From Streptomyces sp. NBC_01428 (GTDB lineage: Bacteria; Actinomycetota; Actinomycetes; Streptomycetales; Streptomycetaceae): a DNA stretch of 64,000 nt. Positions 42,711 to 51,733 of the stretch are shown here, in pieces. The position numbers and the translations under genes are program-made. The stretch is taken from NCBI RefSeq assembly GCF_036231965.1, contig NZ_CP109499.1, forward strand, positions 5,456,001-5,520,000. The letters run 5' to 3'. Below the pieces are notes generated by a model. It did no database searches and was not told the DNA's origin. It saw only the letters and a program-made list of their open reading frames with translations. Within the stretch, counting starts at the first letter, position 1. Each line of letters starts with the position of its first letter.

Positions 42711-44423
42711 CTACAGGGCGGTGAGCGACGGGCCGTGCGCGCCGCCCGACTCCGCGACGATCTCCTCCACGGTCTGCGGCTCCCGCACGACGGCGAACCG
42801 CACACCGCCGCTGCCGCCTCCGCCGTCCGTCCGGCCGTCGCCTTCCCTGGTGTCGTGTCCCGTGCCGCCGCCGTCCGGCGCGAAGCCGTAGATGCCCGGG
42901 CGCGCGAGGGAGTTGTACGCGTAGTGGTGGGCGAAGTAGTACGCGCCGGTGTCCAACGCAGCCGCCAGGTCGCCCTGTTCGAACAGCGGCAGGGCCCGCC
43001 CCTCGGCGAGCAGGTCGCCCGCGAAACAGGCGGGACCCGCGATGTCCTGCACCACGTCCGGCCCGGTCTTGGGGCGGCCCTTGGCGTCGTACGCGGCGAT
43101 CCGCAGCGGCCAGGCACCCGGCGCGTACACCGTGCGGGCCGCCACCTGGACGCCCGCGTGGGTGACGGCGATCGCGCGTCCCCCCGCGCTCTTGGCGTAC
43201 TCGACCCGCGCCACGACGGTGCCGTGCTTGGCCAGCAGCGACCGGCCGAACTCGGTCACCAGCCCGTACCGCCCGTCGAACAGGCCCGGTACCACTTCGG
43301 CGAGCAGCCGGGCGTACTGCGCGTACGTCGGGGCCGTCGCGTCGGAGCCGAAGTTGACCGGCAGTCCGCCGCCGATGTCGATCGTGTCGACCTGCCGCCG
43401 CCCGACGTGCCGGTTGATCTCCTCCGCCAGCGCGTACGTCTCCGCCACGCCCTGCGCCATCAGCGAGAGCGGCATGCCCTGCGACCCCGAGTGGGCGTGC
43501 AGGCGGGTCAGCCAGGGCCGGTCGGCGTACGCCCGCACGATCCACGCGCGGGCGCCCTCGTCCCGGAGCGCGACGCCGAACTTCGAGGTCGCCGTGGCCG
43601 TGGACAGCGCTCCGATGGAACCGCCGCCGACCTGCGGATTGACCCGCAGTCCGATGGGCGAGCCGGTGGGCGCCGAGCGCACCATCGCGTCGATCCGCTC
43701 CAGCTCCTGCGGGTTGTCCGCGTTCACCGCGATGCCGAGCGCCAGTGCCTCGCGCAGTTCGGCGGAGGTCTTGGCGGGGGAGTCGAGGACGGTCCGGTCG
43801 GGGGACACCCCGGCCGCGCGGGCGAGCGCCAGTTCTCCCGGGCTCGCCACCTCGGCGCCGACGCCCTCGTCGGCCAGCAGCCGCAGGACGGGCACGAGGG
43901 GGGCCGCCTTCACGGCGAAGGCGTGCAGCACGGGGGTGCCGGGCGCGGTCACGGTGTCGAAGGCGGCGCGCAGGGCGGCCGCCGAGGCCCGGATGCCCGG
44001 CACGTCGAGCAGAGCGACGACGGGCTGTTCCAGGGTGAGGAGGCCCTGCTCCACGGCGGCCCGCACGGCGTCGTCCCGGCGGGCGACGCGCTCGGCGTCC
44101 GCGGCCGCCACGGCGGCGGCGCCGACACCGCTCCCGTCGGGGGCGCCGCTTCCGCCCCGGTCCGGCGCCGCGCCGCCCGCCCCGGGGCCGGCCGCCGCGC
44201 TCCCGGATCCGCCGAAGTCCGGCTCACCGCTCCCGCCGCGTCCCGGTGGCCGGTTCCCGCCCGGTGTCCCGGCCCGCTCCGGTGTCCCGTTCCCGCCCGG
44301 CGTCCCGTTCCCGCTCCCCGTCCTGTCGCCCGAAGACGGTCCGGACGTTCCTGCCGAAGACATCGCAGCCCCACTCACCCTGTCGAACGGCGGATCTCCC
44401 GCCCCGTCCATCTCTGCGCCCAT
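42711..44423 (-). CDS. PLP-dependent fold III decarboxylase (DAP/Orn/Arg decarboxylase-like)
   Basis: 570 residues. Residues about 1-90 are disordered and Gly/Pro-rich with NGTPGGNGTP-like repeats. From about 110 the fold III barrel begins: PLP Lys in HAFAVKAAP, then EVASPGELALARAAG, LDSPAKT, HAHSGSQG, the PLP-phosphate GGG in IDIGGGLPVNF, and TEFGRSLLA; the C-terminal barrel has GPACFAGDLLAEGRALP (the CESGD-like active-site Cys region) and AYYFAHHYAYNSL. Diaminopimelate decarboxylase-like but the specificity residues are atypical, so the substrate (an amino acid) is unknown. It diverges from hutU, with a shared palindrome between. Confidence 0.85.
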   Translation of the reverse strand: MGAEMDGAGDPPFDRVSGAAMSSAGTSGPSSGDRTGSGNGTPGGNGTPERAGTPGGNRPPGRGGSGEPDFGGSGSAAAGPGAGGAAPDRGGSGAPDGSGVGAAAVAAADAERVARRDDAVRAAVEQGLLTLEQPVVALLDVPGIRASAAALRAAFDTVTAPGTPVLHAFAVKAAPLVPVLRLLADEGVGAEVASPGELALARAAGVSPDRTVLDSPAKTSAELREALALGIAVNADNPQELERIDAMVRSAPTGSPIGLRVNPQVGGGSIGALSTATATSKFGVALRDEGARAWIVRAYADRPWLTRLHAHSGSQGMPLSLMAQGVAETYALAEEINRHVGRRQVDTIDIGGGLPVNFGSDATAPTYAQYARLLAEVVPGLFDGRYGLVTEFGRSLLAKHGTVVARVEYAKSAGGRAIAVTHAGVQVAARTVYAPGAWPLRIAAYDAKGRPKTGPDVVQDIAGPACFAGDLLAEGRALPLFEQGDLAAALDTGAYYFAHHYAYNSLARPGIYGFAPDGGGTGHDTREGDGRTDGGGGSGGVRFAVVREPQTVEEIVAESGGAHGPSLTAL

Positions 44424-44471
44424 GGATCCCAGCCAAACATCAGTGACCGCCAGGAGCCTTCCGTGGAGCTA

Positions 44472-44500
44472 TTGACTAGGCCTATTCAAGGGGCGAGGAT
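44472..44500 (+). promoter_or_regulatory. hutU promoter overlapped by an 18-bp near-perfect palindrome
   Basis: TTGACT (44472-44477), 17 bases, GAGGAT (44495-44500). The palindrome TTGAcTAGGCCTAtTCAA (44472-44489) is symmetrical except for one position per arm (lower case) and covers the -35 and part of the spacer: a good repressor site. Its mirror image also gives TTGAAT facing the divergent decarboxylase gene. Confidence 0.65.
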
Positions 44501-44538
44501 GTGAATATCCATAGCAACAGTCCGCTGGGAGGCAGACC

Positions 44539-46212
44539 ATGTCAGGACCCCGCCCCGTCCGAGCACCGCGCGGTACGGAACTGAGCGCCCTGGGATGGCA
44601 GCAGGAGGCCGCCCTTCGGATGCTGCAGAACAACCTCGACCCCGAGGTCGCCGAGCACCCCGACAAGCTCGTGGTCTACGGCGGCACCGGCAAGGCCGCC
44701 CGCGACTGGCGCTCCTTCGACGCCATGGTCCGCACGCTGCGCACCCTCAAGCAGGACGAGACGATGCTCGTCCAGTCCGGCCGCCCCGTCGGCGTCATGC
44801 AGACCCACGAGTGGGCCCCGCGCGTCCTCATCGCCAACTCCAACCTGGTCGGCGACTGGGCGAACTGGGAGGAGTTCCGGCGCCTGGAGGCCCTCGGCCT
44901 CACCATGTACGGCCAGATGACCGCCGGTTCCTGGATCTACATCGGCACCCAGGGCATCCTCCAGGGCACCTACGAGACCTTCTCCGCCGTCGCCGCGAAG
45001 AAGTTCAACGGCACCCTCGCCGGGACCATCACCCTGACCGCCGGCCTCGGCGGCATGGGCGGCGCCCAGCCCCTCGCCGTGACGATGAACGACGGCGTCG
45101 CCATCTGCATCGACGTCGACCCGCGCGCCATCGAGCGCCGCATCGAGCACCGCTACCTGGACGTGAAGGCCGACTCCCTGGAGCACGCGCTCCAGCTCGC
45201 CGTCGAGGCCCGCGACCAGCGCAGGCCGCTCTCCATCGGCCTGCTGGGCAACGCCGCGGAGCTGCTGCCGCGCATGCTCGCCGAGGGCGCGCCCATCGAC
45301 ATCGTGACCGACCAGACCTCGGCCCACGACCCGCTCGCCTACCTCCCCGTCGGCATCGACTTCGACGACATGGCCGACGCGGCCGCCAAGGACCCGGCGG
45401 GCTTCACCACCCGCGCCCGCGAGTCCATGGCGCGGCACGTCGAGGCCATGGTCGGCTTCATGGACGCCGGCGCCGAGGTCTTCGACTACGGCAACTCGAT
45501 CCGCGGCGAGGCCCAGCTCGCCGGGTACGACCGGGCGTTCGCCTTCCCCGGCTTCGTCCCCGCCTACATCCGCCCGCTGTTCTCCGAGGGCAAGGGCCCC
45601 TTCCGCTGGGCCGCCCTGTCCGGCGAGGCCTCCGACATCCACAAGACGGACAAGGCGATCCTCGACCTCTTCCCGGAGAACGAGTCGCTGCACCGCTGGA
45701 TCAAGCTGGCCGGTGAGCGCGTCCACTTCCAGGGCCTGCCCGCCCGGATCTGCTGGCTCGGCTACGGCGAGCGCGACAAGGCCGGTGAGCGCTTCAACGA
45801 CATGGTGGCCTCCGGCGAGCTCGCCGCCCCCCTCGCCATCGGCCGCGACCACCTCGACTGCGGCTCCGTCGCCTCCCCGTACCGCGAGACGGAGGCCATG
45901 CTCGACGGCTCCGACGCGATCGCCGACTGGCCGCTGCTGAACGCCATGGTGAACGTCGCCTCCGGCGCCTCCTGGGTCTCCATCCACCACGGCGGCGGCG
46001 TCGGCATGGGCCGCTCCATCCACGCGGGCCAGGTCTCCGTCGCCGACGGCACCAAGCTCGCCGGCGAGAAGATCCGCCGCGTCCTGACGAACGACCCCGG
46101 CATGGGCGTCATCCGCCACGTCGACGCCGGCTACGACATCGCCGAGACGGTCGCCGACGAGCGCGGTGTGCGCATCCCGATGCGCGAGGGCGACGAAGGC
46201 GGCACCGCGTGA
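44539..46212 (+). CDS. hutU: Urocanate hydratase
   Basis: 557 residues, standard length. YGGTGKAARDW, AHEWAPRVLIANSNLVGDWANWEEF (NAD region), TLTAGLGGMGGAQPLAVTM, VTDQTSAHDPL, the active-site Cys segment ICWLGYGERDKAG, IGRDHLDCGSVASPYRETE and SIHHGGGVGMGRSIHAG. Converts urocanate to imidazolone-5-propionate with tightly bound NAD+. First gene of the histidine-utilisation operon; the stop overlaps the next start by 4 bases. A regulated promoter with an 18-bp palindrome precedes it. Confidence 0.96.
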   Translation: MSGPRPVRAPRGTELSALGWQQEAALRMLQNNLDPEVAEHPDKLVVYGGTGKAARDWRSFDAMVRTLRTLKQDETMLVQSGRPVGVMQTHEWAPRVLIANSNLVGDWANWEEFRRLEALGLTMYGQMTAGSWIYIGTQGILQGTYETFSAVAAKKFNGTLAGTITLTAGLGGMGGAQPLAVTMNDGVAICIDVDPRAIERRIEHRYLDVKADSLEHALQLAVEARDQRRPLSIGLLGNAAELLPRMLAEGAPIDIVTDQTSAHDPLAYLPVGIDFDDMADAAAKDPAGFTTRARESMARHVEAMVGFMDAGAEVFDYGNSIRGEAQLAGYDRAFAFPGFVPAYIRPLFSEGKGPFRWAALSGEASDIHKTDKAILDLFPENESLHRWIKLAGERVHFQGLPARICWLGYGERDKAGERFNDMVASGELAAPLAIGRDHLDCGSVASPYRETEAMLDGSDAIADWPLLNAMVNVASGASWVSIHHGGGVGMGRSIHAGQVSVADGTKLAGEKIRRVLTNDPGMGVIRHVDAGYDIAETVADERGVRIPMREGDEGGTA

Positions 46213-47432
46213 CCTTCCACAGCATGTGGGCGGAGCTGCTGCCGATCGGCCGCAGCTCCGCCTCCGGCGGCTACCGCCGGTTCGCCTGGACCGGCGCCGA
46301 CACCGACTGCCGCGCCTGGTTCCGGCAGCAGGCCGAGTCCCGCGGGCTCACCTGCGAACTCGACCGCAACGGCAATCAGTGGGCCTGGCTCGGCGACCCC
46401 GCCGAAGGCGACGCCGTGGTCACGGGCTCGCACCTCGACTCCGTCCCCGACGGCGGCGCCTTCGACGGCCCCCTCGGCGTCGTCTCCTCCTTCGCCGCGC
46501 TCGACGAACTCCGTGCCCGTGGCGCGCGGTTCACCAAGCCGCTCGCCATCGTCAACTTCGGCGACGAGGAGGGTGCCCGCTTCGGGCTCGCCTGCGTCGG
46601 CTCCCGGCTCGCCGCCGGACAGCTCACCGTCGAGCAGGCGCACCGCCTCACCGACGCCGACGGCATCACCCTCCCCCAGGCCATGGAGCGCGCCGGGTAC
46701 GACCCCGCCGCCATCGGCCCCGACCCCGAACGGCTCGGCCGGATCGGCGCCTTCGTCGAACTCCACGTCGAGCAGGGCCGCGCCCTCGACATCGGCGGCG
46801 ACCAGGTCGGCATCGCCAGCGCCATCTGGCCGCACGGCCGCTGGCGCTTCGACTTCCGCGGCGAGGCCAACCACGCGGGCACCACCCGCCTCGTGGACCG
46901 CCGCGACCCGATGCTGTCGTACGCGGAGACCGTGCTCAGCGCCCGGCAGGAGGCCCGGCTCGCCGGTGCCGTCGCCACGTTCGGCAAGATCGCCGTCGAA
47001 CCGAACGGCGTCAACGCCATCCCCTCCCTGGTCCGCGGCTGGCTCGACTCCCGCGCCGCCGACCAGGCCACCCTCGACACCGTGGTCACCGGCATCGAGA
47101 AGGCGGCCCGCGCCCACGCCGAGGAGCAGGGCGTCGAACTCGACGTCGTCCGCGAGTCGTTCACCCCCGTCGTCGAGTTCGAGCACGCCCTGCGCGACGA
47201 ACTCGCCCGCATCCTCGGCAAGGAACGCGACGCCGCCCTCGCCGTGCCCGTGCTCGGCACCGGCGCCGGACACGACGCGGGAATCCTCTCCGGCACCGTC
47301 CCGACCGCCATGCTGTTCGTACGCAACCCCACCGGTGTCTCGCACTCCCCGGCCGAGTTCGCCGCCGAGGACGACTGCGTGGCCGGGGTGACCGCACTCG
47401 CCGACGTACTCGAAGGGCTGGCCTGCAGGTGA
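46209..47432 (+). CDS. M20-family amidohydrolase in the hut operon
   Basis: 407 residues. M20/allantoate amidohydrolase-type dinuclear metal site: TGSHLDSVPDGGAFDGPLGVVS (Asp/His ligands), FGDEEGARFG (Glu-Glu), and ELHVEQGRALDIGG; dimerisation lobe with GEANHAGTTRL; C-terminal SHSPAEFAAEDDC. The family cleaves N-carbamoyl or related N-acyl amino acids, such as allantoate. Because it sits between hutU and hutF, an N-formyl-L-glutamate amidohydrolase role (the missing last hut step) is an attractive inference, and no hutG lies in this cluster; allantoate is the family default. GTG start overlaps hutU; the stop overlaps hutF. Confidence 0.85.
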   Translation: MTFHSMWAELLPIGRSSASGGYRRFAWTGADTDCRAWFRQQAESRGLTCELDRNGNQWAWLGDPAEGDAVVTGSHLDSVPDGGAFDGPLGVVSSFAALDELRARGARFTKPLAIVNFGDEEGARFGLACVGSRLAAGQLTVEQAHRLTDADGITLPQAMERAGYDPAAIGPDPERLGRIGAFVELHVEQGRALDIGGDQVGIASAIWPHGRWRFDFRGEANHAGTTRLVDRRDPMLSYAETVLSARQEARLAGAVATFGKIAVEPNGVNAIPSLVRGWLDSRAADQATLDTVVTGIEKAARAHAEEQGVELDVVRESFTPVVEFEHALRDELARILGKERDAALAVPVLGTGAGHDAGILSGTVPTAMLFVRNPTGVSHSPAEFAAEDDCVAGVTALADVLEGLACR

Positions 47433-48787
47433 CGCAGACGTACTGGCTGGAACACGCCTGGCTCGACACCCACGTCGAGCCGGGCGTCACCGTGACCGTG
47501 TCCACCGGCGGCTCCGGGGCCGGCCAGGACGGCCGCGTCACCGAGGTCCGCACCGGCGTCGACACCCCGCCGCCCGGCGCCGAGATCCTCCGCGGACTCA
47601 CCCTCCCCGGCCTCGCCAACGCCCACTCGCACGCCTTCCACCGCGCCCTGCGCGGCACCGTCCAGGTCGGCTCCGGCACCTTCTGGACCTGGCGCGAGAT
47701 CATGTACTCCTTCGCCGACCGGCTGACCCCGGAGACCTACCACGCCCTGGCCCGCGCGGTGTACGCGGAGATGGCGCTCGCCGGAGTCACCGCCGTCGGA
47801 GAGTTCCACTACGTCCACCACGCCCACGGCGGCACCCGCTACGCCGACCCGAACGCCATGGGCGAGGCGCTCGTCGCCGCCGCCGCGGACGCCGGTATCC
47901 GCATCACCCTGCTCGACACGGCGTACCTCTCCTCCGGCTTCGGACAGCCGCCCAACCAGCACCAACTCCGCTTCTCCGACGGCACCGCCGAAGCCTGGGC
48001 GGAACGCGCCTCACTCCTCAAGGACCAGGATCACGCCCGGATCGGCGCGGCGATCCACTCCGTACGGGCCGTGCCCGCCGGCGAACTGGCCACGGTCGCG
48101 CGCTGGGCCGAGGAACGGCGCGCCCCGCTCCACGTGCACCTGTCCGAGCAGACCGCCGAGAACGAGGCGTGCCGCGCCGCCCACGGCCGCACGCCCGCCC
48201 AGCTCCTCGCCGACCACGGCGTCCTCGGCCCGCGCACCACCGGGGTCCACAACACGCACCTCACCGACGAGGACGTCGCCCTCCTCGGCGGCTCCGGCAC
48301 CGGCACCTGCATGTGCCCGACCACCGAACGCGACCTCGCGGACGGCATCGGTTCCGCCGTCGCCCTCCAGCGCGCCGGCTCGCCCCTGTCGCTCGGCTCC
48401 GACAGCCACGCCGTCATCGACCTCCTCGAAGAGGCCCGCGCGATGGAGCTGAACGAACGGCTGCGCACCCGCACCCGCGGTCACTGGACCGCCGCCGCCC
48501 TGCTGCGCGCCGCCTCCGCCGACGGCCACGCCGCCCTCGGCTGGGACGACGCGGGCAGCATCGAGACCGGCGCGCTCGCCGACTTCACGACGATCGCCCT
48601 CGACTCGGTCAGAACGGCGGGACCGCTGCCGCGCCTCGGCGCCGAGACCGCCGTCTTCGCGGCCACCGCGGCCGATGTCCGGCACACGGTCGTCGCGGGC
48701 CGCCACATCGTGCGCGACGGCGCGCACACCCTCGTACCGGACGTGCCGACGGCGCTCGCGGGCGCCGTCGAGGCCCTGCGCGCCTGA
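47429..48787 (+). CDS. hutF: Formimidoylglutamate deiminase
   Basis: 452 residues. Amidohydrolase superfamily: LANAHSHAFHRALRG (metal HxH), GEFHYVHHAHGGTRY, HVHLSEQTAENEAC, SDSHAVIDLLEEARAMEL (metal Asp). Converts N-formimidoyl-L-glutamate to N-formyl-L-glutamate and ammonia, the five-step hut branch. GTG 47429 overlaps the previous stop. The presence of HutF rather than HutG-type formiminoglutamase means a downstream N-formylglutamate hydrolase is required. Confidence 0.92.
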   Translation: MTQTYWLEHAWLDTHVEPGVTVTVSTGGSGAGQDGRVTEVRTGVDTPPPGAEILRGLTLPGLANAHSHAFHRALRGTVQVGSGTFWTWREIMYSFADRLTPETYHALARAVYAEMALAGVTAVGEFHYVHHAHGGTRYADPNAMGEALVAAAADAGIRITLLDTAYLSSGFGQPPNQHQLRFSDGTAEAWAERASLLKDQDHARIGAAIHSVRAVPAGELATVARWAEERRAPLHVHLSEQTAENEACRAAHGRTPAQLLADHGVLGPRTTGVHNTHLTDEDVALLGGSGTGTCMCPTTERDLADGIGSAVALQRAGSPLSLGSDSHAVIDLLEEARAMELNERLRTRTRGHWTAAALLRAASADGHAALGWDDAGSIETGALADFTTIALDSVRTAGPLPRLGAETAVFAATAADVRHTVVAGRHIVRDGAHTLVPDVPTALAGAVEALRA

Positions 48788-48897
48788 CCCGGAGCGGACG
48801 GCGGGGCCCTTCGCCCGACAGGCCCGGTGGCCCCCGGGCGCTCCGGCCCCCCGTTCGCAGTCCCCCCACCCGCAGTCCCGCCACCCCTGAGGACGCC

Positions 48898-50073
48898 ATG
48901 AGCAGCACGACCGTCATCACCAACATCGCCAGTCTGGTCACCAACGATCCTTCTCAAGGTGACGGATCCCCGCTCGGTCTCATCCAGGACGCGGCCGTCG
49001 TCATCGAGGGCGACCGTGTCGTGTGGACCGGGGAGGCCGGTGAAGCACCCGCCGCCGACCACCGGTTCGACGCCGAAGGCCGCGCGCTGATCCCCGGCTT
49101 CGTCGACTCCCACTCGCACCTGGTCTTCGCCGGCGACCGCACCCAGGAGTTCAACGCCCGGATGTCCGGCCGCGCCTACAGCGCCGGCGGCATCCGCACC
49201 ACCGTCGCCGCCACCCGCGCCGCCTCCGACGAGGAGCTGGAGCGGAACCTCACGCGCTACCTCCACGAGGCGCTCCGCCAGGGCACCACGACCATGGAGA
49301 CCAAGTCGGGCTACGGCCTGACCGTCCCCGACGAGGCCCGCGCCCTGCGCATCGCCGCCGCGCACACCGACGAGGTCACCTACCTCGGCGCGCACATCGT
49401 GTCGCCGGACCTCGCCGACGACCCGGCCGCCTATGTCGCCCTGGTGACCGGCGAGATGCTCGACGCCTGCGCCCCGTACGCCCGTTGGGTGGACGTCTTC
49501 TGCGAGAAGGGCGCTTTCGACGGCGACCAGGCGCGCGCGATCCTCACGGCGGGCCGGGCGAAGGGCCTGCACCCGCGCGTCCACGCCAACCAGCTCACCC
49601 ACGGTCCCGGCGTCCAGCTCGCCGTCGAACTGGACGCGGCGAGCGCCGACCACTGCACCCATCTGACGGACGCGGACGTCGACGCCCTCGCGAGCGGCAA
49701 CACCGTGGCGACGCTGCTGCCGGGCGCCGAGTTCTCGACCCGTGCCGAGTGGCCGGACGCCCGCAGGCTGATCGACGCGGGCGTCACGGTCGCCCTGTCC
49801 ACGGACTGCAACCCGGGCTCGTCGTTCACCTCGTCCGTGCCGTTCTGCGTCGCCCTCGCGGTGCGCGACATGGGGATGACGCCGGACGAGGCCGTGTGGT
49901 CGGCGACGGCGGGCGGCGCGCGGGCCCTGCGCCGCGACGACGTCGGACGCCTCACGCCCGGCGCGTACGCGGACCTGACCCTGCTGGACGCCCCGAGCCA
50001 CGTCCACCTCGCCTACCGTCCCGGCGTCCCGCTGGTCAGCGCCGTCTGGCGGCGGGGCGCCCGCGCGGTCTGA
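48898..50073 (+). CDS. hutI: Imidazolonepropionase
   Basis: 391 residues. Amidohydrolase fold: PGFVDSHSHLVFAGDR (HxH), GTTTMETKSGYGL, GLHPRVHANQLTHGPGVQLAVEL, ADHCTHL and ALSTDCNPGSS (metal Asp). Hydrolyses imidazolone-5-propionate to N-formimidoylglutamate. ATG 48898; a 110-bp gap from hutF, same strand, so the hut order here is U - M20 - F - I. hutH is not in this window; the MIO-less homologue upstream cannot fill that role. Confidence 0.94.
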   Translation: MSSTTVITNIASLVTNDPSQGDGSPLGLIQDAAVVIEGDRVVWTGEAGEAPAADHRFDAEGRALIPGFVDSHSHLVFAGDRTQEFNARMSGRAYSAGGIRTTVAATRAASDEELERNLTRYLHEALRQGTTTMETKSGYGLTVPDEARALRIAAAHTDEVTYLGAHIVSPDLADDPAAYVALVTGEMLDACAPYARWVDVFCEKGAFDGDQARAILTAGRAKGLHPRVHANQLTHGPGVQLAVELDAASADHCTHLTDADVDALASGNTVATLLPGAEFSTRAEWPDARRLIDAGVTVALSTDCNPGSSFTSSVPFCVALAVRDMGMTPDEAVWSATAGGARALRRDDVGRLTPGAYADLTLLDAPSHVHLAYRPGVPLVSAVWRRGARAV

Positions 50074-50125
50074 GGCGGCCGCCGGACGCGGCCGGGGCGG
50101 CGCGCGGGACGGCACAGGAGCGGAA

Positions 50126-50166
50126 AAGGGAGCGGTCCGGCGCCGATGGCGCCGGACCGCTCCCTT
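50126..50166. terminator. Bidirectional terminator after hutI
   Basis: 19-bp perfect stem (50126-50144 / 50148-50166) with a GAT loop between convergent hutI and sigma genes; the left arm starts and the right arm ends with short A/T runs. Confidence 0.88.
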
Positions 50167-50196
50167 GCGCGCGGCCACACGGGCCGCGAAGCCCTG

Positions 50197-51114
50197 TCAT
50201 TCCTCGACGGTCAGTCCCTTCCGGAGTCGCACGAGGGTGCGCGACAGGAGCCGGGAGACATGCATCTGCGAGATGCCGAGTTCGTCGCCGATCTCGGACT
50301 GGGTCATGTTCGCCACGAAGCGCAGCGAGAGGATCTGCCGGTCACGCTGGGGGAGTTCCGCGATCAGCGGCTTGAGGGACTCCACGAACTCGATGCCTTC
50401 GAGCCCGTTGTCCTCGTAGCCGATGCGGTCCGCGAGCGCGCCCTCGGAGTCGTCCTCCTCGGGCTGGGCGTCCAGCGAGCTGGCCGTGTACGCGTTGGAC
50501 GCGGCCATGCCTTCGACGACCTCGTCGTTGCTGATGCCGAGGCGTTCCGCCAGCTCTCCCACTGTCGGAGCGCGGTCCAGCTTCTGCGCGAGTTCGTCGC
50601 CCGCCTTGGCCAGGTCGAGCCGGAGCTCCTGAAGCCGGCGGGGAACCCGCACCGACCAGGAGGTGTCGCGGAAGAACCGCTTGATCTCGCCGATGATGGT
50701 TGGCATGGCGAAGGTGGGGAACTCGACGCCCCGGCTCAGTTCGAACCGGTCGATCGCCTTGATCAGGCCGATGGTGCCGACCTGGATGATGTCCTCCATG
50801 GGCTCGCTGCGCGAGCGGAAGCGGGAGGCGGCGAACTTCACGAGCGCGAGGTTGAGTTCGACGAGCGTGTTGCGGACGTACGCGTAGGCGTGCGTGCCCT
50901 CTTCGAGGGACTCGAGACGCGCGAAGAGCGTCTTGGACAGGGCCCGTGCGTCCACCGGCCCCACCTCGTCGTACGGGGGGATCTCCGGGAGACCGTCGAG
51001 TCCCGCGAGTCCGTCGGCTCCGTCGGGGCCGGGGCCTTCGAGGTGCTCCGGGCCGACCGGAGAGGGTGTCGACGTCGCCGTCTGGGTATGCGATGCGTCG
51101 AGCCGGGCTGACAT
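50197..51114 (-). CDS. sigI: SigB/SigF-family RNA polymerase sigma factor
   Basis: 305 residues. An N-terminal acidic region (1-45), region 1.2/2 (VRNTLVELNLALVKFAASRFRSRSEPMEDIIQVGTIGLIKAIDRFELSRGVEFPTFAMPTIIGEIKRFFRD), region 3 (LAERLGISNDEVVEGM) and region 4 HTH (LSLRFVANMTQSEIGDELGISQMHVSRLLSRTL). Stress/development sigma of the SigB class. The symbol reflects recollection that S. coelicolor sigI lies near hutI with an adjacent antagonist and anti-sigma; identity as sigI is likely, not proven. A GGAGGA site precedes ATG 51114. Confidence 0.88.
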   Translation of the reverse strand: MSARLDASHTQTATSTPSPVGPEHLEGPGPDGADGLAGLDGLPEIPPYDEVGPVDARALSKTLFARLESLEEGTHAYAYVRNTLVELNLALVKFAASRFRSRSEPMEDIIQVGTIGLIKAIDRFELSRGVEFPTFAMPTIIGEIKRFFRDTSWSVRVPRRLQELRLDLAKAGDELAQKLDRAPTVGELAERLGISNDEVVEGMAASNAYTASSLDAQPEEDDSEGALADRIGYEDNGLEGIEFVESLKPLIAELPQRDRQILSLRFVANMTQSEIGDELGISQMHVSRLLSRTLVRLRKGLTVEE

Positions 51115-51217
51115 GGGTGTCCTCCATCGTTCTCGGCATATGGCCGCCGATGCCAATACGTGCACTGCGGTGTGCGGCGCCTCCAAAGCCGGCCGGGTCG
51201 GATAGGTGTCTCCACTA

Positions 51218-51247
51218 GCCCTACCCGCTTTTGTGAACTTGTCGCAA
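51218..51247 (-). promoter_or_regulatory. Candidate sigma-gene promoter
   Basis: Minus strand TTGCGA (51247-51242), 18 bases, TAGGGC (51223-51218). The overlapping GGGTAG also resembles a SigB-type -10, so self-regulation is possible, but no GTTT-type -35 is found at the right distance. Confidence 0.35.
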
Positions 51248-51270
51248 GTGCCTTCTGTGTCGAAATGTCC

Positions 51271-51294
51271 GTTTGCGGGGGGTTGTTCGGGTGT
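51271..51294 (+). promoter_or_regulatory. SigB-type promoter candidate for the antagonist gene
   Basis: GTTT (51271-51274), 14 bases, GGGTGT (51289-51294), compared with the Streptomyces SigB-type pattern GNNT-N14-16-GGGTAY. One mismatch. It could place the antagonist under the sigma factor encoded divergently. Confidence 0.35.
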
Positions 51295-51364
51295 CAGGTG
51301 ACGTAGAGAAGGCGTAGTGTTCGAGTGCATACATCAGCAGTCGGACGCTCGGGAGAGAGACGGC

Positions 51365-51733
51365 ATGGACCGCGGGACGGTCGGCAGCGCACAGTCTGGC
51401 CGGCTTCTTGTCGAGGTGCGGGAAGAGGGCACTAGTGCCGTCGTGACCCCCGCGGGTGAGTTGGATCACCACACGGCCGATCTGTTGCGTGAGCCACTCG
51501 AAGGGTGCCTCGAAAAGGGGTACTCACGGCTCGTCGTCGACTGTTCGCGCCTGGAGTTCTGTGACTCCACCGGACTGAACGTGCTGCTCGGTGCCCGGCT
51601 GAAGGCCGAGGCCGCGGGCGGCGGCGTCCATCTGGCGGCGATGCAGCCGGTGGTCGCACGGGTCTTCGAGATCACCGGGGCGGAGGCCGTCTTCACCGTG
51701 CACGACACGCTCGAAGCGGCTCTCGCCGACTGA
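51365..51733 (+). CDS. STAS-domain anti-sigma factor antagonist
   Basis: 122 residues. STAS fold: VVTPAGELDHHTADLLREPLEGCLEKGYSRLVVDCSRLEFCDSTGLNVLLGARL. Ser68 in CDSTG is the regulatory phosphorylation site of RsbV/SpoIIAA-like antagonists. In partner switching the unphosphorylated form binds the anti-sigma kinase and frees the sigma factor. It is divergent from the sigma gene and followed by the kinase-like gene. ATG 51365 is preceded by GGGAGAG. Confidence 0.88.
   Translation: MDRGTVGSAQSGRLLVEVREEGTSAVVTPAGELDHHTADLLREPLEGCLEKGYSRLVVDCSRLEFCDSTGLNVLLGARLKAEAAGGGVHLAAMQPVVARVFEITGAEAVFTVHDTLEAALAD

Noticed and set aside
46166..48787. 873-residue frame on the plus strand upstream of hutF
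   Set aside because: Its N-terminal half is an Arg/Pro-rich shadow of the M20 gene; only the part from GTG 47429 is coding (HutF).
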